Shown: positions 26,698 through 39,440 of the stretch, in pieces
Position numbering within the stretch: position 1 is the first letter of the stretch
Layout of the letters: each line of letters begins with the position of its first letter
Assembly: GCA_014706385.1 (NCBI GenBank)
Contig: JACGZH010000005.1
Span: 1,612,001-1,676,000, forward strand
Origin: Phaffia rhodozyma
Taxonomy: Eukaryota; Basidiomycota; Tremellomycetes; Cystofilobasidiales; Mrakiaceae
Direction of reading: 5' to 3'
Length of the DNA stretch: 64,000 nt
Notes under the pieces: model-generated
What the model was told of the DNA's origin: nothing
What the model saw: only the letters and a program-made list of their open reading frames with translations
Databases searched by the model: none
Position numbers and translations under genes: made by a program

Positions 26698-27188
26698 TGG
26701 TGCGTGTGTGTGTATGTATGCGTGTGGGTGCAAGTGTGGGTGTGGATGAGTCAGAAGATGGATGGGTGGTTGATGGCTGGACGAAGACGAGACGGTGGAG
26801 TTTTCATTAGAAAATCGGAACGGGCAACGGGAGAATTTCCCACGGCGGGGATGACGTTCGCTCGGCTCTGCTTGAGTATACTATGCTTACATGCTAATCT
26901 ATGCGTATAGACGAAAGTCTTTTACCATCCAACACGTCTCGGACACAACTCCTGGTGTGTGTTCTACAGACCACAGTGAGTGTACGTGTGTGTATGTGTG
27001 TGGCAGAGCAGGGATGGCTCGACAGGTTGGGGTCTGTTGGTGAGCTGCTGAGCACTTGTTGAACGTGTTGATATTGACCTTCAACAGGTCGTCAACATCC
27101 ATCAGTCATCACCCTTCGTCAACCATCGTCCACCTTCCATCGGCCGTAAGCCAAACTAGCCTCTCATCCATTCGCTCCGTCTCACACA
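26698..27188. promoter_or_regulatory. Shared divergent promoter, OSBP / MED7, GT-rich
   Basis: The 491 bp between the start codons contains two GT/TG-rich stretches (about 26700-26750 and 26978-27003), possible Z-DNA-forming or simply low-complexity sequence. No specific factor site is claimed. Confidence 0.45.
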
Positions 27189-28412
27189 ATGGAGGGAGAA
27201 GACCTAGGACTTTCATCCACGTTCCCTCAACCACCGGCTCATCATCTGAAATTCACCTCGGCCAACCTCCGTTTACTTGGTCTTCTCAGAGACCATCCGG
27301 CTAGACCGCTCTCTCTCGACAAAGGCAAGCAACGAGAGGTGTTACTCATAGATCTCGAGTCTCAGGACCAGAACGGAGAAAGAATACAAGAACCAGACCT
27401 TCCAGACTGGGACTTCAATGAGCTTGAGCCTCCTAAGCTAGATTGGATTGAAAAAGACGAAACTTATGAATGTTTCGGGGACGTGTTTCCTGTATGTCCT
27501 TCTTCCTTTCTGCACTAAGCAAACGAACATCTCTTTGACCGAAGATCAAAACTTTTGTTCTTGCTCTACAGGTCAATGCACGAGTACCCACCATAGAGGA
27601 CATGGGTGTTCCTCGTTTAATTCCTGACGATGTGACTAGTCAGTCAAGTCTTCTTTCCAATATTTTGTTTCCCAAGCAATATTCATTAAGGGAACCTGAT
27701 TTCCTCAATCGAAACCTGCCTTTACTGTACAGATATGAAGCCTCATCTTCTTAGCCTCCTTCACACCTACCTACGTACGACCCTTCTTCTCTTGGGCGCA
27801 CTTACCAGACCACCATCTGTACTTGCCGGATCAGAGGATGAACAGACGGCTCCTGTCGGGGCGCCTTATGTTGAACGATTGGAGCAGGTAGGAGTCAACA
27901 TGATGGTCGGTGTGAACGGCCTCCGAGGTGTTCAGGTGTGTCTCCTTTGTTCTTTTTCTTTCGCTTTCTCTCCCTTCCTGTTCTACTATCTATCTCTTTC
28001 GCTCAGACCCCTCTTCCGATCGCCGCGCAATCTGCTGGTCTGTTGTTCTTACAGGCGCAAGCGACATTAGAACAGATCATGGTGGACCAACTACAAAGAA
28101 GACGATCAGAGACAGCAGATGCCAAACGGTTCGTTCACGTCTCTATTCGCCTCCCTTCACTTTCGTTCCGCATCATCAGACTGATAGTTCTTGTTCTATC
28201 GTAATTTGGGGTATTGTTTCCACCAATACAGAAAGTGTGCAGAGCTTTCAAACAAACTAGCTAGTCTGAAAGCTCTCGCAGCAGAACAATCAGCCCTCTC
28301 CCAGACACCAGCTTCAGTGGACGCCTCAAGTTTCTCAACCACATCACCTTCTACAATTCAAACAATAGAAGATAGGGAAAAGGACATGTTGGATCTCTTG
28401 GACAGCTTATGA
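27189..28412 (+). CDS. MED7: Mediator complex subunit 7
   Basis: Middle-module subunit of Mediator, which bridges activators and RNA polymerase II. M 27189 starts MEGEDLGLSSTFPQPPAHH, followed by the family N-terminal patch (HLKFTSANLRLLGLL) and PDWDFNELEPPKLDWI. The conserved central segment is VPRLIPDDVTNMKPHLLSLL (spliced), then TYLRTTLLLLGALTRPP. The helical C-terminal half reads VERLEQVGVNMMVGVNGLRG and ATLEQIMVDQLQRRRSETAD. The protein ends with a short acidic DLLDSL at 28412. Exon joins are clean GT-AG (first intron from 27493, second ending before NMKPH). The rather long insert with AGSEDEQ differs from yeast Med7. Convergent with the formin gene. Confidence 0.87.
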
Positions 28413-28963
28413 ATATTTTATATTATATGAGACCCGATATCTTGTTGTTTCTATCATCATCTGAACTGAGTTGATAGCCTTGCTCAGTCTATTTGTTGTT
28501 GGCCGTTTTGCTATCGGCCTCGAGAGTGTGGTTTCTGGTGAACGTCGGAAGGCAGTTCGAACAGAGAAGCATTCTTTGGTCAACGAAAAGCAGAAGCGAC
28601 CTTGTCTCCCTCACTTTTTCAAACAGGAAACTCATAATTTAAGAATAGGCTATGGACTAAGAAAAACAAGATAAAAGAAGGGAAATGCAGTGGTCTAAAA
28701 AAGGGAAGGGGGAGGGGGTGTTAAGGGGGTGAACAGTATTTGTGTACAATATATGTATATATCTAAAGAAAGGGAAGGATAACAAATGAAAAGTAATCAA
28801 AAACAAGACGAGAGGGAAAGCACATGGAGGTGGAGGAGGATCGAAATGAAGGGTAAGAATCTAAAAAATTGAAAAATGGCAACCATGGTATCATGAAAGA
28901 CAGAAGGGGGTAAAGGGAAGAGACACAGTGTTGTAAGAAAAAAATTAAAGGAACCATGATGAC
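28413..28963. other. Convergent 3' region, MED7 / formin
   Basis: 551 bp with A- and G-rich runs and no convincing gene. It contains a G-tract cluster at 28703-28729 (separate entry) and an ATATATGTATATAT stretch near 28750 that could serve in 3' end formation. Confidence 0.45.
28703..28729 (+). other. Potential G-quadruplex sequence
   Basis: Four G-runs (3, 5, 5 and 5 guanines) are separated by loops of 2, 1 and 6 nt on the + strand, in the likely 3' UTR of MED7. This meets the usual G3+N1-7 pattern. Confidence 0.6.
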
Positions 28964-31900
28964 CTATACTGCTTCGTCGTCGTTCTCATTCTTGCTCGTC
29001 GAAAGCATCTCTTTCTCCTCTTGTTTGCCTTCCTCCTTCTCCTCTCCCTTCTCCTCTATTATCTCAGTTTTGTCTAAAACAAACGTCTCGTCCTCTTCTT
29101 CACCAGTTCGTGCACTCTTCACCTCGTCCACCTCGTTTGTGTGAGGCATCGACCTCCGATCCGATGGATCAAGATCAACGTTGAAATTTAAATCGTCCAT
29201 GTGTAACGACAACCTCGGGAGAGCTCGTCTTGAAATATCCGGAGAAGTTGACGTCAAGATTCGTTCATCAAGAGCATCGTCTTTTGTATCCAAAGTCGAA
29301 AACTTCTCGAGGGATGCGCTTGAAGATTCATTCGTGTCCAATGGCAAACCCGTCGTCGTCGTCGTCGTCGGCATGGCCATCGTTGTCGAGGGTAAATCTT
29401 CACCAGCAGATGGTTGTCCACCACTACCCATGTCTCCGAAGCCTCGATTTCGAAGCGTATTCAAGATATTCATCGCTTGACCTCCAAAATCGTTCTTCTC
29501 CCCAGCAGCCTTCAAGTCGATCGACAAGCTCTGCATTGATGGAGAAGGCGCAATCGAGGCTGACGAAAAATCTGCTCTTTTGCCGGCCCGTCGAGTTCGA
29601 CGAGGAGCCATTGCCCGGAGAGATTCCATAATGTTGTCCATCACGGGCGCAGAATCATCGATCAAAGCGTCTCGTTCTGCTTTTTCAATCGCTCGCTGTC
29701 TGGCAGCCTGTAAGTAGAAAGAGAGTCAAGATGTGATGAGAGTCAAACACAGTCGGGACAGTTCATAGAACAGAGACTAATCTCGACATACCTCTTTCCG
29801 TCGTTCCTTAGCTGCCTCTAGTTCAGCCCACGTCAAGTTTTGCTTTTGGCATTGCTAATGTTATGTATCACAAGATGAGGTCAGTCACATCACTCATTGA
29901 TCACATATAACAACCTTAGAAATATGGAAATCTTACCCTATAGGATGTGACAAAGGTCTTGAAGATTCCAAAGAACACGTTGGAAGGAGTATTGGGATCC
30001 TCGTTGTAATACCTGAGGGCATCGTGATAAGTTGCGTCCGCTTCGATGCGTAGATCGTTCAAGGCGTCCAGACGGTCCCGAGCCTCGGCGGCGAAACGAA
30101 GCATCCGCTGACTGTATCGGTCACCGGAGATAGGTTTGTCTTGAAGATGGGCCTTAATTTCCTTATCAATCGCTTGAAGTTGAGCGGCCATATCCGATCT
30201 TGCCTTGGACACAGGACCGAGATCATCTATTTGTGAAAAGAATATTTAGGAATTCAGATTGACCAAACTCTGATTTTTGAGCAACGGTGAAGTACAAGGT
30301 TCACGTACGACGAGATCCTTCTGAAGCCTTGTCTAACTCGTCCATGAATCCCTCCATATCATGAAATTGATTCGAGACCGTGCGCTCGACAAAATGTAGC
30401 AGATTTTGACCAGCAGAAGATTTTGTCTCGACCAACTGTAGAAAACCAAGGTCTTAAAATTCGTTCTAAGCCTAAAGGTACATAGAAGAACTAACCTTGT
30501 TGATGCTTCCGATCCTAAAACCATATGCTCCGCCAGCATACGAGTTTCCATTCAAATAATTTCCGATCAAGAGGATAAGCTATAATCAGGTAGATAATAT
30601 CATCAGTGTACAGGCACAAATCACAGATGCACCGAAAAAGAGTATTGCACATACAGAGAGCAACTGTCGGAACTTGGGAGCATCCAACAGAGCAAGAGAA
30701 GCCTCCTTTGTTTGCAAGACGATCTGGGGAGGAGATAATAGAGGTCAAAACGAAGAAGCATCAAGTGAAACGAGCAGGTTATTATTTACCTCTTCAAGCA
30801 TATTGATTTTCTCGTCATGCCGAGCCCTAAACAGCATTCCATTTACCCGAGCGTCTAACCGGGGGATCTTAATCAAGTGAACCATCAATCGATCCGCTGG
30901 GTGAAGCAACATCAATTCTGCCAACGTGTCTGACTTGTGAGAATTAAGTTTTCCAACCTGAGAGAGAGGGTCGGCCGTTAGTGATAATATATATAGCACG
31001 GACATGAATTTGATAAGATACGTATCAAACGAACCTGCTCTGGATTTGGTAGGAATTTAGAAAGATTCTCCAAAAAGTTTAGTGTGCAGTACTTCTCGTC
31101 GCATGCAAGGATTTTGACTCTGATTTCTTCTGGATCATCTATTTTGTAGCCCTTCATGAAGATTTCTATCAAGTTCCGAACATCGCAGTCCTTTTAGCTC
31201 AACAATCTATAAATCTCTCGACCAGAGTTGTAAACTTACCGACTAGCTTTCGAATCTTGGGATCAAGGACACTCAGTAGCTCGACCTGCTTTTGCTTATC
31301 TAAAAGAATCAAAGAGAAAGAAACGATGTTAGCATAACACGGAGAGTTGGGAAAGCCCTATTGATAAAATATCGAGAAAAACACTGACCAATCTGAAGTT
31401 TGGCCTCTTGTGAAGAGAATGTAGATTCCATCTGACTCCAGATATTAAGCTCTTTGAGCTTCTCCGCCCACTCATTCTCTAGCTTCTCATCTGTTGTCGT
31501 ACTCCAAACCGTGTTCTCATTCACTTTGAGCTCGTTTATCTTATCCCAATGAAGCTGCCGAACTTTCGCAGACGCCTTGTAGTTGACAGTCTTTCTTGGA
31601 GCCTTGACACTAGACGGAAAAGCCTCGGCTGGTTTAGTGGACCCGAATATGTTTGGTTGATCAGATTTTTCAGCCAGGACTCGGCTTCCGGCTGATTTAA
31701 GATTGGAAGCACCAGATCCGATTCCAGACAAGAAAGGAAATCGGGAAGCATTCGAAGACAGACTTCCTTCAGAGTTTTTCCCAAGCGAATCAATATCAGA
31801 TAGAAACGATGGTCGAGAGCGGTTCAAACCGGGATCAAACTCTTCCTCATCTTCATCCACATCTGATGAGGCTGATGTCGATGCTGATTTGCCTTTGATT

Positions 31901-34900
31901 TGAGCGTGTAAAGCTGCGAACGGGCTGAAAGGCCTTGATGAATTTGTCGAGACAGGACTTGAAATCGGCTCTTCGTTTTCTTTCTCGTCATTCGACTTTA
32001 TTGATTTTATTTGCGATAGAAGACCAGCGGCAAAGGGATGGGAAGGTCGAGAAGGTTGAGAAATAGGTGATGGTGATGGTGGGATGCCAACAAATGTTGA
32101 CTTGTTGGGGGAAGGGCTTGGTACATTTGGTAGAGAGAAAGTGCCCGGCTCGCCAGACGTTGAAGGTGAAGTCGACAACAAGCCAGGGTTCTCACTAGTT
32201 TCAAGTAGGGGCTGTAAGGCAGAGCTCGACCCATCAGTAATCGAGTTTGTTCGTTGTTTGGAGTCTCGCTTTTTGGGCATTCGAGAATTGTTGATATTGT
32301 TGGAAGTATTATATGAATGTGACGCAGAGTATACTGAGGTCGCTCGCGTATCATCCGTATGAGTTGTCCAGCTACTTTCCCGGCGATCTGTTGTTTCGCT
32401 TTCCGTTCCATCGAAGTCGTCTCTATCATCTTTGGTAAGGGAAGGAGCGGACGCGCTTCGGGACACCCGTCGGCCTTTGAGCTCTTCGACAAACCTAGGG
32501 GCTAGGAAAGGCTTTCCTTTTCTCTCGATATCGTTGAGATGCAAGTGTGCTTTGTTTCGCTGGACATCAACATTCTTTCGGGCACTCCTAGAGTAGGTGC
32601 TGTTAGGTGAGTTCTATAAGACAGGAGGGGTCGTTAGTGGTCAAACCAGATTGACTGGCGGTTGGTAGAATGAGATAGGAGGGCACTGGAGGAAAGCTCA
32701 CAAGTTTACTTAATCCTGCTTCGAGACTGGCTCCAATATGCTCTCGGACCTGGTCATCTTCTGCGTCTACGAATTGTGAGCCCGACTGGGCTTTGATCCT
32801 CCTATCGGCCCTGTCGACTTTCTTCGCTTTTGGAGGATTGCCCTTCACACTAGATATGTTCGATTCCTTCTCTTCATTTTCGTCTTCTTCTTCGCTCGTT
32901 AAAACTCCTTCCTCTCCGTCGGCCCGCCTTTTAGCGCGTTTCGATTTTCGATGAACTCCCTCCAGCTTTTCTACCGTTTTTTGCAACTGCGCCTTCCTCT
33001 CCAGCTTCTCCAACAGCTCCTCTCTATCGACAGCGCCACTGCCTTTCTTAGATAGAACGCCCTCGAGCTCGGACGACTCCTTAAGCATGTTGAATAACTC
33101 TTGAATTTTGAGCTCGAGATTAGCGATGCGATCCTCGTACATCTGCTTCATCTCCTCCATCTCCTTCTCTAGTCGCTGAGTAGCCAGCCTGGAGGTTTTG
33201 AGATGTTCCTCGGTAGCGGATAGTTTCTCGGTCAATTGTTTGACGAGACCTTGACCTGAAGAAGCTAATTCTTCTTCTAACGAGGCTTTGTCGAGCGCCA
33301 ATTGCTGAGCAGTGTTGGTCATCTCGATGACCTGGGCTTTCACTTTCTCCAACCGATCCTGATCTTCAAATTGGGAAGCCAATTTGGATACGCTTACACC
33401 GAGAAGTGTACTTAGATCGGCTTCCTCCGATCCAAGTCGTTCATCCAAGACAACTGTTGCGACAAGTTTGTTGATGATCTGATAGTATCTCAGCCTGGTC
33501 TCGTCGTCGTCCCTAATCAAGAGTAGATGCCGTAAGACCGAGAGGAAAAATTCTTGCGCTGGAGTTCCCTGAACAGACAGAATGATCGCGTTCAAGATAT
33601 CAGCAGGCGAATCAATGTCCTTCAATATTGTTTGATCGAATCGGGAACCAAGCTCAAGGGCATCGTCTTCGGCCTCGGTCTTGATAGCCTCTAACACTTT
33701 ATCGATCTCCTCGTTATTTAGATCTCGAAGTTTAGAATAGATCCGTTGGGCACCTGATGCGTCTAACTGTGCACGCGTGTGGATACGGACTTCAAGTTCG
33801 GTAGTCAGACGGACAAGACCAAACATCAGATGCACGTTTCGAATCTGTCGCACATCACAGAATATGAGAAACATTAGTAAAAATTCATTCTATGTCATCG
33901 GCAAATGAACCTAGAGAAACATAGAGGAAGTAAAGGAGGACGTACGGCGTAATCGATGAGGCCTGCTTCACCGCTAGGAGCAACCCCTGCTCCGCCTAAA
34001 CCCCTCTTTAAATCTTCACTCATTCCAACAATGCTCCCCATTCTACCTCTGCCGTCCAACACGCCCTCGAAACTTGCTAACCATACTGTGAACGGCGTGT
34101 CCGATGGGGATCCATGAACTTTGGATAAAACACTCAAAGAGTGGAGAACGATTTTGTAACCTCTAGGTGGATCGTAAAAACAGAACGGTGAGACAGTGTC
34201 CATAGCATGTCGACGCGTGGCAAAATTTGGAGAATTGAGGGAGCATGTGATGTTGGTGACAATTTGTGGGTGACGGAGTCCGTCAGCCGCCCCAAGCTAC
34301 GATCAAGACGTACACAGAAAATCAGACAAGACGATCAATTTTCAGGGTCCATATAAAAGCTATCAAAATTATGAAGCCGAGACCACTCACTGAGTCGTTG
34401 AAGATGGCCTTAAGGCACTTGACCAGCTCATATTCGAGATCAAGATCAGCTGTTTTTCTCGACCTGTGATAGATAGAGCGAATAAAGTCAAACGACTTCC
34501 AAATTTGATATAGAAGTACGAGAAGACACTAACTGAAGACTTCTTGCACTAATGCCTCCTAGCAAATTGCTCAACACGCTTGATCCTTGTAGTTGAACAA
34601 ATTCCCTCAGCCATCTTAAAGGTGAGCCATCAAAGTGACACTGTTAATATTGGCGTTTAGCAAGAGAGGATCTATCACCCAGGATGGAAGCTCACTGTTT
34701 AGGTCTGGTTCGAAGAGAGACTGCTAATCCAGAAACCACCTTGGCCGTAGGCGTTGCACTCATGAACTGTTGAATATACCATTCCGGTGTATCCTTTCCA
34801 TAAATTCCTCTGGTATCACTTCCTCTAGCTCTAGCAGCGCTTTCTCGCTTGAGTCTGTCCCGCTCGGTTTGCCACTTTTGCCTGGCATCATTTTCAACCA

Positions 34901-36176
34901 ACATCCATTTCTTATCGTCCGAGAGTGCGCGCATGTCGGCAACGTGTGTCGAAACGTCATGGCTCATCATTGAAGGGCCTAAAGTCAATGGATAGGAAAG
35001 AATACCTGTCAGACAGTCATGACAGAAACAGACAGAAGCAGAGAGGAAGACGAACGGTTGATATTGGCTGTGTTATCAATAACAGCCTCGAACAGTCTCT
35101 CGACCTCTTCTCTTGAAGGTCGTGGATAAGAAAACTTTTCTGAAGCCTCTCCAGTGACCTGCCCATACGGTTCCTCCCTGACCAGGCCCTCCCTGGTGTT
35201 TCTGTCTACCGGAGGATGTATACTAATTTTTTCGCTTGGAGTAAAGGTGGGATACCTCCCCGTTGAGTCTCTATTACTCCTTGTAGATGCCACAGACATT
35301 GAGGTCGACGGTCTGTTGAGAAGTGATTGAGGTACTGAAGAGCTAGGTTGATGAAAGGTGGATACAGGAGAAGGGTAACCAGAGTGATCAACAAGCGAGG
35401 AGGATGCCCCATTGACGGATATTGAAGAAAATGCGGAATGCTCGCTTTGGATCGAAGGGGGTGGCTTTCTAGCACTGACAGAAGGACCTCCGGCGTGTTG
35501 AGTGGCGGGTCGATAAGAGTAGGTTGAAGAGGATGTAGAGTCAGACCGATGATGTGTTGGGTTACCCGAGCTGGCAGGTGTAGGCGTGTGAGGTATAGGT
35601 TGAGGTAGGTTGCCGGAAAAGGCGCTATCTGTCGAATACGAAGAAGCGGTCGTGTCTCTCCGATGAATGGAATGAGCGGTATTATTTGAAGACGCAGACA
35701 TTGACTGATTCGACCGATTGGACTCTCGACGAGCTGGAAGGTGTTGAGCATGGATATTGAGATCGGTTCCTTCTGCTGTCAAAGTCGGGTTCGTGTTTGG
35801 TGAAGAAATTGAGATTGATCGGCCAGATACGCTGTTTGATCGTGTCGATTCAAAAGCACATAGAGGAGAAGAAAGAGAACGACAAAGAAAAGAACCCTTC
35901 AGTAAGCTGGGGAGAACTAGGAAGAAGAGAAACACATAGAATCGCGTCGTGCTCGTGCTCTCTTTCAGACAAGACGAACTGAACGCGACACAAAAGAACC
36001 GAAGATACTTACGTCTTGTCTCCGGCGATGACCTTTCCTCCTGGTCCCAGCTTGTCGTATGGTACGCTCATCATGCCCAATTCATCAGTAGTTCTATCAC
36101 GACTTGTGTGGGAGCTCGTTGAACTTCTGATTGAAGCATCCAGATCATGATTCTTGTTCCGCTTGGATTTGAACAT
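28964..36176 (-). CDS. Diaphanous-related formin (Bni1/SepA type)
   Basis: Actin nucleator for cables and the cytokinetic ring. The first exon starts MFKSKRNKNHDLDASIRSS at 36176. A Ser/Pro-rich N-terminal exon follows (about 35940-35060), then the GTPase-binding/FH3 region (RPSREEVERLFEAVIDNTAN; WYIQQFMSATPTAKVVSGL; YDPPRGYKIVLHSLSVLS; FGLVRLTTELEVRIHTRAQL). Next is a coiled coil (about 33370-33060), a Ser-rich linker, and the FH2 domain (VRQLHWDKINELK; FLENLSKFLPNPEQV; ILLIGNYLNGNSYAGGAYGF; LLHFVERTV). The DAD comes after FH2 (MDNIMESLRAM followed by RRTRRAGKR). The tail is acidic and stops at 28964. No run of more than two or three prolines precedes FH2, so the FH1 profilin-binding region looks absent or degenerate. 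More than 15 short exons. Confidence 0.93.
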
Positions 36177-36592
36177 TTGACGTATCTAGTTCACCCAGGT
36201 CCAGCCCTAAGAGCGAGATTGAGAACAAGGGACTGGAAGAAGTAGTCAAAGATGACGGTAGAGAACGAGTCACACAATGAAGTAAAGAAGGCCTTTTGTG
36301 AAAGAGAATATCTGGCTATCCAGATTCCACGTCGTGTTACTTGCTGTAAGGGCCCTCTTGATGAGAGAATGAGGTGAACAAGGTTCAAGACGAAGCGAGG
36401 GAAGATGTTGAGTTGTTAGTGAGCGGCTGCGCGCGTGCGAGAGGCAAAACATGACTATATGCACATATTGATTTCAACTCTCAACCTCTTCGCTCTTTCT
36501 TTGTACATCGACTGAACATTATATGAGGGTTAAGGATACAACATGATGGAAAGTATAGAATAGAGAAGAAAATGAAAACGAAAGAGAAGTCG
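36177..36592. other. Formin upstream region / ATG16 3' region
   Basis: 416 bp between the formin start and the ATG16 stop, both on the minus strand. It should carry the formin promoter and leader. CT-rich on the coding strand; no distinct element seen. Confidence 0.4.
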
Positions 36593-38010
36593 TCAACAGA
36601 GAGGCTCGTCCAAGAACTCCCAGCCATCGTCTTCTCCTCCTAACGCAGGTACCATACAGTCCTCTTCCTCTCCTCGAATATCATCATCAGCAGCAGCAGT
36701 GTCTGTTGATATCAGAACTCCAGATTCCTCAAATCCTTTATTTACACTCTCTGAATTCTCTCTGGAGTTCCTACTCAAAAATCCTTGGCCGAAGAGGCCA
36801 TTGGCGCGCCGTTTGGGCTGCTCAAATGAACATCCTTAGTGCGGTCTATAGCGGAGTCTTTACTGAGCTGATCTTCCATTCGTTCAAGTTAGAGTATGAG
36901 CCATGATAAATTAATCATAGGAGAAGAGAAAAAATGGGAACCATCAGCATCCATGACAGCAGATGTTGGTGAGAATCGTTGCCAGGAGGGCAGGAAAGGA
37001 AGTAGGGCTCATGCACCTCGACGAACTCATTGGCCATGTTCATCCCGTCCACCTCGTCGTTCATTTTCTCGATCCATCGATTCAACAAATTCGCGTTGTC
37101 CGCCTTGAGTGCCTCGTTTCTCAGTAGAACCTGGGAAAGCTCAAGGTTGAGTGTAGTTATCTCGTCTTGTAAATTCTACAGGCCAGATAGAACGAACATC
37201 AGTCGTTGTCTGGAATTTGAAAGGAACAGTAGATAGACTTGGACAGACCTGAATATCATGATCCTTTATCCTGAGTCGCTCTGACCATTCTTCTGTGCCC
37301 CGTTTCCATCGGGTCTCCCCGTCTGTCAGCCGACGAAGCTCCTCCTGGTCTAATCTGGCCTGGTGATCCTTTTCTTGAATAGTCTACCATGATTCAAACA
37401 GACAGCCCACAAATTGGATTGTTAATTTTGAATATCCACTCATATTTGAAGAGGTTCTCCTCTCTGCCCACCTCTGTCAAAGTGAGTAGCTTCTGAGTGT
37501 TCTGGCCTTGGTTCTTGTACACGTCTGAAAGCTCGGTTCGGAGGCCATTGATTGTTCCCTCCAAGGAGGACACATATGCTTGCAGAACAGGATTACTGGG
37601 CACGATTTTTCAAGACAAGAAAAGCCAGATCGTTAATCCAGTGTAGATTTGAGGTGATTAACGATATAAAAGCAACAAACTCTTCGGTCGTGCTGAGACC
37701 GGAGGAGGGTCCGGACCGACCGTCCGAGGGTTTAGTCGAAGTGGCAGCTCGTAGAAGCGCTTGATTACGCTCCTTTAACAGCTTCGTCTGCTTGGCCAGT
37801 TTTCTGTCTAGTGTTCATGAACGCACAGATATTGGTACTGATGGCATGACATGAATCGTAAGGGAACTACAATTCAGAAGAAACCCTAGACGAACATTGA
37901 TCAATGATGGTCGCGTAAGCCGACTCAGAGTTATTTCTCTCAATCAGCTGGCTCTTGAGCGTGTCTTGCCAAGCTTGAGGATTCAATGGCGTGTGGTTAA
38001 GAGATGCCAT
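36593..38010 (-). CDS. ATG16: Autophagy protein Atg16
   Basis: Coiled-coil subunit of the Atg12-Atg5-Atg16 E3-like complex that directs Atg8 lipidation at the phagophore. M at 38010 starts MASLNHTPLNPQAWQDTLKS, a match for the Atg5-binding N-terminal helix. Coiled-coil exons follow: NRKLAKQTKLLKERNQ, VLQAYVSSLEGTINGLRTEL and EELRRLTDGETRWKRGTEEW. The family hallmark NLELSQVLLRNEALKADN continues to NLLNRWIESMNDEVDGMN. A short acidic tail (GGEDDGWEFLDEPLC) ends at 36593. As in yeast, there is no C-terminal WD40 domain. Confidence 0.85.
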
Positions 38011-38174
38011 CTTGTCTAGCTTTGCCAGTCTTTATACGATAAATGCCAGTGAATGAGATGGTCGATGGTGATGAATGATAGATGACGAAAGATAACTACC
38101 GGCGGATCTGTTTTTCGTCCTTTTCTCTCTTCCTCTCACAACCATCCCTTCCGATACTGTCAAAATCTTGAGCC
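38011..38174. promoter_or_regulatory. Compact bidirectional promoter, ATG16 / TMEM70-like
   Basis: Only 164 bp separate the two start codons, so both genes must share regulatory DNA. No specific site recognised. Confidence 0.55.
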
Positions 38175-39440
38175 ATGAGCTTCATCAGAGTCTGCTTGCG
38201 TACTATGCAGCCTCGGTCTCTCCTGACAAACCGAACAGCTGGCGTCTCCGTCTCCATCTCTACCGTTCGTTTGGCCAATGCTTTTACCAGATCTGGGTGT
38301 GTCCAGCCCATGACAACCACTTTGGGCCGATCGTTCTCTATCGTTCCACCCAAGTTCGTAGCAAAACCAACATCATCACCAACGCCAACACTTTCCGATA
38401 CGACCGACGATGCTTCTAAACCAATCAGTTCGATTCAAACTGAGGAATATGCTGTCATAGAAGAAGATCCAGAGACTATGCGAGCTAAACCAGTGGCTGT
38501 CTTTGATGAGGAGGCCGCAAGAAAGAACGGCCAGGCCGGGCCGTGGACGGGGTTGGATGAGTACCCAGTGATCGTTTACCAAGGACCGGTCGCCAAAGCT
38601 TTCAAGTTATTAAAGTGAGTATGTGTCTCTTTTGCTGGACGAGATTGTGTTTTAGATATGAGGTGCTCAAGATAGAAACAAATTCAAACCTGTTTTTCAA
38701 CCTCAATCCAGAGCTTTCTCGTTGTCTTCGTTGTGTGTCTCTACAGCCCTCTCGCCGTTCATCTTCATTCTAGATGCCCCTCTAGGAATGGCTGGCCGGA
38801 TTTTTTTGGCCGGATGTGCTATATCTGTTCGTGTGTTCTCTTAGGATTCTCTACTCTCGTTGTCGTAGCTTATATACTGACCATTCGTCCCTCGACGTCA
38901 TACTTCACGCACAACCTGGTTATTGCAGACAACAATCTTGTCGACCGCGATGATTGGTTGGTGTTCTTCACCTTATGTAAACACTATCGAATTGTTAGAG
39001 CCAAAGACGGAGGAAAACCCAACACCTGCTATTCGGTTATTGACGTATAACGCTCTTCTTCAAGCTGTGAGTTGGATCTTCTTTGTTCCTGGTGTCAAGT
39101 GCGCTAAATGATTAAACCCTTCATTCTCTCTCCTGGCGCGATCTGAAAAACTTGGGCTCTGTAGAGATACACCACGATCACCACCCCTTTGTTCGTCCAT
39201 GACTCTCCTCGGCCGCTCTCAACCTGGGCTCTTGGTCCTCTGAAGTATGCTCCGAATGAGCCCTATCCAGACATTGTCGCTCAGACAGAAGACAAGAATG
39301 GAAAAATCATCGGTCGTTGGGACGGAGAGTTCGAAGAGGGCAAGATCAACCGGGTGTTCATGGTCCATGAGGATCTACTGGAAGGAAAGTGGGGGATGGA
39401 CAACTGGAGAAGTCGAAAAGGCGGTGAATCGTTCCATTGA
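38175..39440 (+). CDS. TMEM70-like mitochondrial inner-membrane protein
   Basis: Four exons (38175-38614, 38712-38826, 38929-39066, 39165-39440) join in frame to 322 residues. The N-terminus is Arg/Ser/Thr-rich without early acids, as in a mitochondrial presequence. The core reads YPVIVYQGPVAKAFKLLKAF, then two hydrophobic segments (STALSPFIFILDAPLG; GRIFLAGCAISTTILSTAMI) joined by a short turn, then SPYVNTIELLEPK, PAIRLLTYNALLQ and the C-terminal domain VHDSPRPLSTWALGPLKYAP. This hairpin membrane layout is like TMEM70/TMEM186/TMEM223, which assist assembly of respiratory complexes. The role is inferred from architecture only. Divergent from ATG16. Confidence 0.65.

Noticed and set aside
38821..38928. 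Apparent frameshift or 11-bp duplication in the TMEM70-like gene
   Set aside because: A normal 102-nt intron (38827-38928, GTTCGT to TTGCAG) restores the frame into TTILSTAMI...SPYV.
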